Positions 42,745-49,426 of a stretch of DNA of 49,426 nt are shown piece after piece. How positions within the stretch are numbered: position 1 is the first letter of the stretch; each line of letters begins with the position of its first letter. The position numbers and the translations under genes are program-made. The DNA is from Campylobacter majalis. GTDB lineage: Bacteria; Campylobacterota; Campylobacteria; Campylobacterales; Campylobacteraceae. Location of the stretch: the NCBI RefSeq assembly GCF_905120465.1, contig NZ_CAJHOF010000015.1:1-49426 (forward strand), given 5' to 3'. Under the pieces are notes generated by a model. That model was not told the DNA's origin. It saw only the letters and a list, made by a program, of their open reading frames with translations, and did not search any database.

Positions 42745-43864
42745 CTTTTGCTCCTTAATTTAAAACTAAATTTAGGCTTTCGCCACCGCTATACCCCAAA
42801 ACAACAACCATTAAGCACTATTACTGTGTTACTTAAGGCTTAAGGCTGCTAACAACAAATCCAACCCCCTCCTTATTTAACTAATATTTAAACATAGTTT
42901 ATTTATTTTTCTTAAATTTTTACTTAATAAGATTATTTAAGTCTTATTTAATATTATGATATTTTATTTCATTATGCTAAAATTTAATATTATTAATATA
43001 ACTTTTTAATAAAATTTTAAAATATAAAACGTATTTTAAATATATTTTATTAAAATTTTATCGAATATAAATTAAGTGTAAATTTTCAAAAAATTAATAA
43101 ATTCAAAACTGCTGAGTAAATTAGTAACATAAAATACTAATTTTTACATTATTTTTACGTAAATTATTTACTTATTTAAAATTTTAACTCTAGTTATCTC
43201 AAAGATAAAAAATCAAACTTTAAAAACTACTTATGTCTATATTTTTATGAAAAATTAAGGAAAATTTGGGGCTGTTTTCTACTTCGCTAACGCTCGTAGC
43301 TTTCCAAGAACTACTTCGCTAATAAACCAATATGTATTTAAGAAATTTAAACTCCAAATACTGCATATTAAACAGTATTTTAAAAATCTAGTTTTTTATA
43401 AATTTTATTGCAATGAGGCTGGTTTAAAATTTATATAATTTTTTTAAAAACAACAAAATCACGATTGCAAGTAATAATAAAGCATTTCTTGTAGCGACCA
43501 AAATAAAATTTGTTTTTAAATCTAAATTTGACAATAAAAAATATAAAAGTTATTTCAAACTCAAAAAAGACTGAGTTTCATAATTTAAGCCACGCCTGTA
43601 TTTGTAACAATAAAGCCAGACTTATAAATTGCAACCTTCTTTTTATTATCTAACTTCGGTCCTAATAAAAATCATACTAATTGTTATAATATTTTAAAAA
43701 TAGAGTAATCAAACTAAAAGCATCAAACATGACGTTGATTTGATTTTTACATCACAGTATTTATGGCAAATTTTATAAACAACAAAGATCTACTTTAGAT
43801 TAATTTAAGACAAATTTGTATCAATCTTTCAAAGCAAATAGGTGCCAAAAGACACCTAAATTTA
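42745..43864. other. Long AT-rich gene-free region upstream of mccA
   Basis: More than 1.1 kb without a credible frame, lying before mccA and after the end of fabI (both on the minus strand). Near mccA there is a Shine-Dalgarno (AAGGAGC) and the dyad CTTAAGCCTTAAG on the minus strand about 90 bases upstream. Bases 42890-43200 are almost pure A/T. CTACTTCGCTAA occurs twice, at 43279-43290 and 43311-43322; the first copy begins a CTAC...GTAG hairpin ending about 43299. AAACTCA/TGAGTTT pair at 43557-43578, and a lone TATAAT is at 43685-43690 (+). Confidence 0.55.
43841..43856 (-). terminator. Hairpin after fabI
   Basis: On the minus strand GGTGTC pairs with GGCACC (one G-U) around TTTT, eight bases past the fabI stop, followed by TATTTGCTTTG. 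Confidence 0.6.
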
Positions 43865-45099
<1,235 letters not shown>

Positions 45100-45783
45100 C
45101 TAAAATCTTGCATTTTCTATCAAATTTAAGAAATTTTCAGCGTCCAAACTAGCACCACCGACAAGCACACCACCACACTCTTTTATGTTTGCTATCTCTG
45201 CTATATTTTTATCATTTACACTACCGCCGTAAAGTAGCGGTGCGTGAGTTAGTGTGCGGATAAAATCAAGCACTTGCGATATATCATCCACACTCGCACT
45301 CTTTCCAGTGCCTATCGCCCAAATCGGCTCATAAGCAATGGCTAAATTTTGATAATTTAAGTCAATTAAGCTAAGCTGATTTCTTAAAAAATCTTTTGTT
45401 TTGCCGTCTTGATATGTGGCTAAATTTTCACCTATACAATAGGTTATATTCCAGCCATTTTTTACAGCAAAGTCAAATTTTAAACGCAAAAGCTCATCGC
45501 TTTCATTTAAAATTTCTCGCCTTTCAGAATGTCCGATAAGCACATGCTTTATGCCAAACTCATCTAAATGCATCTTGCCTATCTCGCCCGTAAATGCACC
45601 ATTTTCGCACGGATAGAAATTTTGTCCGCCGATTGAAAACTTAAACTCATTATCCAAAAACGCACTTGCTGGGACAAACACGCAAACATCGCTATTTGCA
45701 TCAATTTTATCATTTAATATTTTGGCATATTTGGCAAAACTAGCTCTTGTGTGGTTGCATTTTAAGTTTGCATAAAATTTCAT
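45100..45783 (-). CDS. tpiA: Triosephosphate isomerase
   Basis: About 227 residues, slightly short for a TIM, as in other Campylobacterota. Motifs are [15 protein letters not shown] (with catalytic His), [14 protein letters not shown] (with catalytic Glu) and [14 protein letters not shown] 45783 forms an ATGA overlap with the pgk stop; GTG 45789 is a second possible start. Third gene of gap-pgk-tpiA. Confidence 0.94.
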   Translation of the reverse strand: MKFYANLKCNHTRASFAKYAKILNDKIDANSDVCVFVPASAFLDNEFKFSIGGQNFYPCENGAFTGEIGKMHLDEFGIKHVLIGHSERREILNESDELLRLKFDFAVKNGWNITYCIGENLATYQDGKTKDFLRNQLSLIDLNYQNLAIAYEPIWAIGTGKSASVDDISQVLDFIRTLTHAPLLYGGSVNDKNIAEIANIKECGGVLVGGASLDAENFLNLIENARF

Positions 45784-46988
45784 AGCCACTCATCCTTTTT
45801 TCTAAGCGGTTTTACACCAGGCAACTCCTTGCCTTCAATTAGCTCCAAACTTGCTCCGCCTCCAGTTGAGATAAATGTCATCTCATCAGCATCTCCAAAA
45901 CGTGCTACTACATCTGCCGTATCACCACCACCAACAACAGTTGTAGCATGTGTTTCAGCGATAGAGTGGCTCATTTTCATGCTGCCTTTGCTAAATTTAT
46001 CCATCTCAAAAACGCCCATAGGTCCGTTCCACCAAATCGTCTGAGCATCGATTATCGCTTCTTGAAAAAGTCTAATAGAAGCTGGACCTATATCAAGCCC
46101 CATCCAACCAGATGGAATCTCTTGCGAAGTAACAAATTTAACTGCACTATCTGGCGAAAAGCTCTGAGCCGCCACAACATCAACCGGTAAGTAAATTTTC
46201 ACTCCTAGTTCTTTGCCACGTTTTAGTATATTAAGTGCTTCAGGGATAAGCTCTTCTTCAACAATTGAATTGCCGATATTTTCACCCAATGCCTTTAAAA
46301 ATGTAAAAGCCATGCCGCCGCCAATTATTAGCTTATCTACTCGCGGGAGCAAATTTGTAAGTGCTTGAAGTTTGCCACTAACCTTGCTTCCACCAACAAC
46401 AGCTACAAACGGACGCGTTGGCTTTTTGATGAGTTTTTCAGCAAAGTCTATCTCTTTTTGTAGTAAAAATCCAGCCGCCCTTTGCTCTTCGCTAAAAAAT
46501 TTAGTAATCGCTTCAACCGAGCTATGTGCCCTGTGACACACGCCAAATGCGTCATTTATATATACATCAGCATACGATGCAAATTCTTTAGCAAGTGCTT
46601 CATCGTTTTTAGTTTCGCCCTTTTCAAAGCGTAAATTTTCAAGCATTAAAATTTCGCCTTTTTTTAATTTAGCAACCTTGTCTTTAGCGTCTGCACCTAT
46701 GACGTCATTTGCCATTATGACATCTAGTCCAAGTGCAAAGCCTAGACGTTTTGCCACTGGCTTTAGCGAATATTTTTCTTCAAAACCATTTTTTGGTCGC
46801 CCAAAATGCGAAGCTACGACAATACTACAACCTTGATCTAAGCAATATTTAATAGTAGGAAGTGCTGAACGTATGCGACGATCGTCAGTAATATTGCCAA
46901 ATTCGTCCATTGGCACATTAAAATCACACCTTAAAAAAACTTTTTTGTTTGTAATATCTATATCTTTTATAGAGATTATATCTTGCAT
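45780..46988 (-). CDS. pgk: Phosphoglycerate kinase
   Basis: A 402-residue two-domain kinase. It has [48 protein letters not shown], and the C-terminal nucleotide block [20 protein letters not shown]. It works in gluconeogenesis or lower glycolysis. It begins just after the gap stop codon. Confidence 0.97.
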   Translation of the reverse strand: MQDIISIKDIDITNKKVFLRCDFNVPMDEFGNITDDRRIRSALPTIKYCLDQGCSIVVASHFGRPKNGFEEKYSLKPVAKRLGFALGLDVIMANDVIGADAKDKVAKLKKGEILMLENLRFEKGETKNDEALAKEFASYADVYINDAFGVCHRAHSSVEAITKFFSEEQRAAGFLLQKEIDFAEKLIKKPTRPFVAVVGGSKVSGKLQALTNLLPRVDKLIIGGGMAFTFLKALGENIGNSIVEEELIPEALNILKRGKELGVKIYLPVDVVAAQSFSPDSAVKFVTSQEIPSGWMGLDIGPASIRLFQEAIIDAQTIWWNGPMGVFEMDKFSKGSMKMSHSIAETHATTVVGGGDTADVVARFGDADEMTFISTGGGASLELIEGKELPGVKPLRKKDEWL

Positions 46989-46989
46989 T

Positions 46990-47991
46990 TTAACCCTTTT
47001 TTGCTACCAAAACGCCCATATCAACAAGACGTGCTGAGTAGCCCCATTCGTTATCATACCATGCCAAAACTTTTACCATGTCATCGCATATTACCTGTGT
47101 TGTATCAGGTACAAACACAGCAGATGCGGCATTTGTGCAAAAATCGCTTGAAACAAGCTGCTCGTTATCAATAATGATTAAATCTTTAAATTCACCCAAA
47201 CTTGCATATACAAAAGCCTTGTTTATATCATCTTTGCTTACACTCTTTTTAAGCACCGCAGTCAAATCAACTAGCGATACATTTGGCACCGGCACACGCA
47301 TACTTTGTCCGTGTATGCGACCATTTAGATGTGGCATAACCTTACCTATTGCCTTAGCCGCCCCTGTTGTAGTAGGTATGATATTTTCAGCCGCTGCCCT
47401 ACTTCTGCGAAAATCCTTAGCCTTGACATCTAATATACTTTGCCCATTTGTATAAGCATGGATTGTAGTCATTAGTGCTTTATCGATACCAAAAGCATTA
47501 TCTAAAACCTTTACAACTGGAGCTAGACAGTTTGTGGTGCAACTTGCATTTGAGATTATTGCTTCGCCTTTGTATTCGTGTGAATTTACACCAATAACAT
47601 AAGTTGGACTATCATCTTTGGCTGGAGCCGACATAACGACTTTTTTAACGCCATTTTTTAACAAACCAGCACACTTTTCTTGTGTTAAATTTGCACCAGT
47701 GCATTCTAGCACGACCTCAGCACCATATGCACCAAAATCAAGCTCATTTACATCACGTGTGCTAAAAACTCTTATTTTTTTGCCATCTACACTAATGTAA
47801 TCATCATCTATAACAGCCACATCGTGTTTAAATTCACCATGAACACTGTCAAATTTTAATAAATATCTTGTCATTTCACGCTTGGCTGTATCGTTTATGG
47901 CTACTAATTCTACGTCATCACGCTCAAAAATAATGCGTGCAGCACATCTGCCGATACGCCCAAATCCGTTAATTGCTACTTTAATAGGCAT
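46990..47991 (-). CDS. gap: Glyceraldehyde-3-phosphate dehydrogenase
   Basis: A 333-residue GAPDH with NGFGRIGR at the N-terminus and the catalytic cysteine in [13 protein letters not shown]. Start is ATG 47991, six bases after AAGGAG; longer in-frame starts would include promoter DNA. First gene of gap-pgk-tpiA. Confidence 0.96.
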   Translation of the reverse strand: MPIKVAINGFGRIGRCAARIIFERDDVELVAINDTAKREMTRYLLKFDSVHGEFKHDVAVIDDDYISVDGKKIRVFSTRDVNELDFGAYGAEVVLECTGANLTQEKCAGLLKNGVKKVVMSAPAKDDSPTYVIGVNSHEYKGEAIISNASCTTNCLAPVVKVLDNAFGIDKALMTTIHAYTNGQSILDVKAKDFRRSRAAAENIIPTTTGAAKAIGKVMPHLNGRIHGQSMRVPVPNVSLVDLTAVLKKSVSKDDINKAFVYASLGEFKDLIIIDNEQLVSSDFCTNAASAVFVPDTTQVICDDMVKVLAWYDNEWGYSARLVDMGVLVAKKG

Positions 47992-48006
47992 TTCATCTCC
48001 TTTTGA

Positions 48007-48013
48007 TATAATA
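48007..48013. promoter_or_regulatory. Overlapping divergent -10 elements for gap and nadD
   Basis: The plus strand reads TATAAT at 48007-48012 for nadD. The minus strand reads TATTAT at 48013-48008 for gap. The two hexamers share five base pairs. Expected starts are near 48019 (+) and 48001 (-), giving gap a very short leader with its ribosome site almost at the 5' end. Confidence 0.55.
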
Positions 48014-48066
48014 CGGCTAATTTTACACAAATATAAGTTAAACAAAGATATAAAAAGGTAAATATT

Positions 48067-48606
48067 TTGAAATTAGCACTATTTGGCGGTAGCTTTGATC
48101 CGCCACATCTAGGGCATGATAGTATAGTAAAACTTGCACTAAAATCACTTGATATAAATAAATTAATTATTATGCCAACCTTTATAAGTCCGTTTAAGAG
48201 TAGTTTTTCAGCATCTCCAGAGCTTAGACTAAAATGGATAAGAAAGATTTGGAGTAATTTAGATGGTGTTGAAATTTCAGACTATGAGATATCTCAAGAA
48301 AGACCAGTTCCTACTATAGAAACTGTAAAATATCTCATAAATAAGCACAAACCAGAAATTTTTTATCTAATTATCGGAGCAGATCATGCCGCTACCTTGC
48401 ATAAATGGCATGGATATGATGAGCTAAAAAATTTAGTAAATTTTATAATAGCAACTAGAGATGATTTTATAGTGCCAAGCGACACTCAGATATTTGATAT
48501 GCACATTGATATCAGCTCATCACGCATACGAAATGGCAACGGACTTGATAAGCTTGATTGCAAAATAAAAGATGAAGTATTAAAATTTTATAAAGGACAA
48601 AAATGA
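48067..48606 (+). CDS. nadD: Nicotinate-nucleotide adenylyltransferase
   Basis: A 179-residue nucleotidyltransferase. It has FGGSFDPPHLGHDSI (with the HxGH-type motif) and ISSSRIRNG, the C-terminal ISSTxIR-type signature. It adenylates nicotinate mononucleotide in NAD synthesis. Start is TTG 48067 after AAAAGG. It overlaps rsfS by four bases, a pairing common in bacteria. Confidence 0.95.
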   Translation: MKLALFGGSFDPPHLGHDSIVKLALKSLDINKLIIMPTFISPFKSSFSASPELRLKWIRKIWSNLDGVEISDYEISQERPVPTIETVKYLINKHKPEIFYLIIGADHAATLHKWHGYDELKNLVNFIIATRDDFIVPSDTQIFDMHIDISSSRIRNGNGLDKLDCKIKDEVLKFYKGQK

Positions 48607-48929
48607 AACAAAGAATACAAAAAATCGTTGAAATTTTAGACGAGAAAAAAGCCGAAGAGATACAAGCTATAGACATGAGCGAACAAGACTATATCGCTAA
48701 ATACGTCGTTTTAGCCACATCTTTGCATGGGCGTCACGCGATGGCTTTAACAGATGAGCTAAAGGAGCAACTAAAACCACTTGGCGAAAATTTTTTAGGC
48801 GTTGAGGCTAGCGACGATTGGGTTGTAATAGACCTTGGCGATATACTTATACACATACTAAGTGCTGAGCATCGTGCAAAATACAACATAGAAGAGTTAC
48901 TAAGCAAACTAAAAACAAAACAGGAGTAG
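48603..48929 (+). CDS. rsfS: Ribosomal silencing factor RsfS
   Basis: A 108-residue protein of the RsfS/Iojap family, which binds ribosomal protein L14 and prevents subunit joining under starvation. It has IQAIDMSEQDYIAKYVVLATSLHGRHAMAL and the marked C-terminal DDWVVIDLGDILIHILS, the family signature. Confidence 0.95.
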   Translation: MKQRIQKIVEILDEKKAEEIQAIDMSEQDYIAKYVVLATSLHGRHAMALTDELKEQLKPLGENFLGVEASDDWVVIDLGDILIHILSAEHRAKYNIEELLSKLKTKQE

Positions 48930-48958
48930 TAAAGCTTTTGCATCGTATTATTGCTAAT

Positions 48959-48997
48959 TTAACGCTTAAATTTGGCATTGCTAAGCTTAGGCGTTAA
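48959..48997 (+). terminator. Eleven-pair hairpin downstream of rsfS
   Basis: TTAACGCTTAA (48959-48969) pairs with TTAGGCGTTAA (48987-48997) with one G-U pair. The loop contains the palindrome CTAAGCTTAG. No good T tract follows, so it may be a weak terminator or another RNA structure. The rest of 48930-49228 shows nothing I can assign. Confidence 0.5.
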
Positions 48998-49228
48998 TCA
49001 TTTATACTAGATAATAACTATCTTGTCTTTGACTTATTTCAAAACTATTCAAGCTAAATAGGTGCTTTTTATTGCAGTGTGTTGATAATAATTTTTGTGA
49101 AAATTTGCTATCAAACAACATACTATCTTGATTACTACTAAGGTTTGCTTTTGTTATCCATACGGCTTAAAGCATGACAAAAATAAAAAGCAAATTCTAT
49201 CATTGCTAACTTTTTAATGAGAATTAAA

Positions 49229-49426
49229 ATGCTGAATTTGCCACAGATAACTACAAAAGAAGAAGAGGAAAATTTTTTAAAAACGGTGGCAACAAATGTG
49301 AAAAATATCAAGCAACAAAGGGTATAAGTCATCTAGAAACTGCACTTAGTATCGCTCAGTCATCAAATGGATTTTATGCAAATATGGAAAATTTTACCGA
49401 CAACAAACGCTTTAATCTATTGCATC
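49229..49426 (+). pseudogene. XRE-family helix-turn-helix regulator, frameshifted and cut by the window end
   Basis: ATG 49229 opens a frame that stops at TAA 49325-49327 after 32 residues (ends VKNIKQQRV). From there the next frame continues the expected helix-turn-helix (GISHLETALSIAQSSNGFYA, then NMENFTDNKRFNLLH) to the window edge. One extra A in the AAAGGG stretch near 49316-49321 would join the parts as KQQKGIS, the normal entry to an XRE domain. It is either a real inactivating deletion or a sequencing error. No strong ribosome site is visible. Confidence 0.65.

Overview
The window reads as chromosome of a Campylobacter-type bacterium (Campylobacterota). It is AT-rich with tightly packed genes. 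It carries a Fur very close to the C. jejuni protein, a futalosine-pathway menaquinone gene (mqnA), tRNA-Sec, and gene runs that match my memory of C. jejuni order: atpE/NSS transporters/pckA; gatC-cvpA-fur-lysS-glyA-DUF1882-SPOR-aroE; truB-csrA-ispE-smpB-thioredoxin; flgB-flgC-fliE-pbpB. It is not C. jejuni itself: it has a complete sodium-pump oxaloacetate decarboxylase, a short-form HisG, a PilT gene and an MccA-type octaheme cytochrome. I cannot name the species.

Layout. 1-4886 (+): the right end of a probable surface-glycan locus. It holds the tail of a DUF4910-like protein, an AAC(3)-fold acyltransferase, an ornithine-cyclodeaminase-family enzyme, a stand-alone carrier protein, a DltA-like amino-acid:carrier ligase, and a fold-III PLP decarboxylase interrupted by a C12 tract typical of phase variation. 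4907-5355 (-): tRNA-Leu(GAG) and atpE. 5604-14700 (+): three tandem NSS sodium symporters, then oadG-oadA-oadB-pckA, which looks like a sodium-linked amino-acid/C4 module. 14727-15425: gene-free, with many mini-hairpins. 15426-18020: a formate/nitrite channel, a small conserved protein, mqnA, tRNA-Sec, and a BON lipoprotein whose only plausible start codon is AUA. 18017-26830 (-): an eleven-gene housekeeping operon from gatC to comF. 26944-38141 (+): lipoprotein and helper genes, coaX, hisG, uvrD, truB, csrA, ispE, smpB, a TlpA-like lipoprotein, then flgB-flgC-fliE-pbp behind a sigma-54 promoter. 38644-42744 (-): the MccA-like octaheme cytochrome and a second protein fusing a cysteine-less rhodanese, six c hemes and a cytochrome b membrane domain. 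42745-43864: a long AT-rich gene-free region. 43865-48045 (-): fabI, tpiA, pgk, gap. 48067-48929 (+): nadD, rsfS. 49229-end: a frameshifted XRE-type regulator running off the window.

How it works together. Two parts stand out as possibly undescribed systems. The first is the phase-switchable cassette at the left edge. It appears to load an amino acid on a carrier, remodel it there by decarboxylation, and pass it to a sugar amine through an AAC(3)-like transferase rather than through a DltB-type acyltransferase. The second is the two-gene respiratory unit at 38.6-42.7 kb. There a single membrane fusion protein would replace the usual multi-subunit quinol-oxidising partner of an MccA sulfite reductase. 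Both readings are inferences from domain content.
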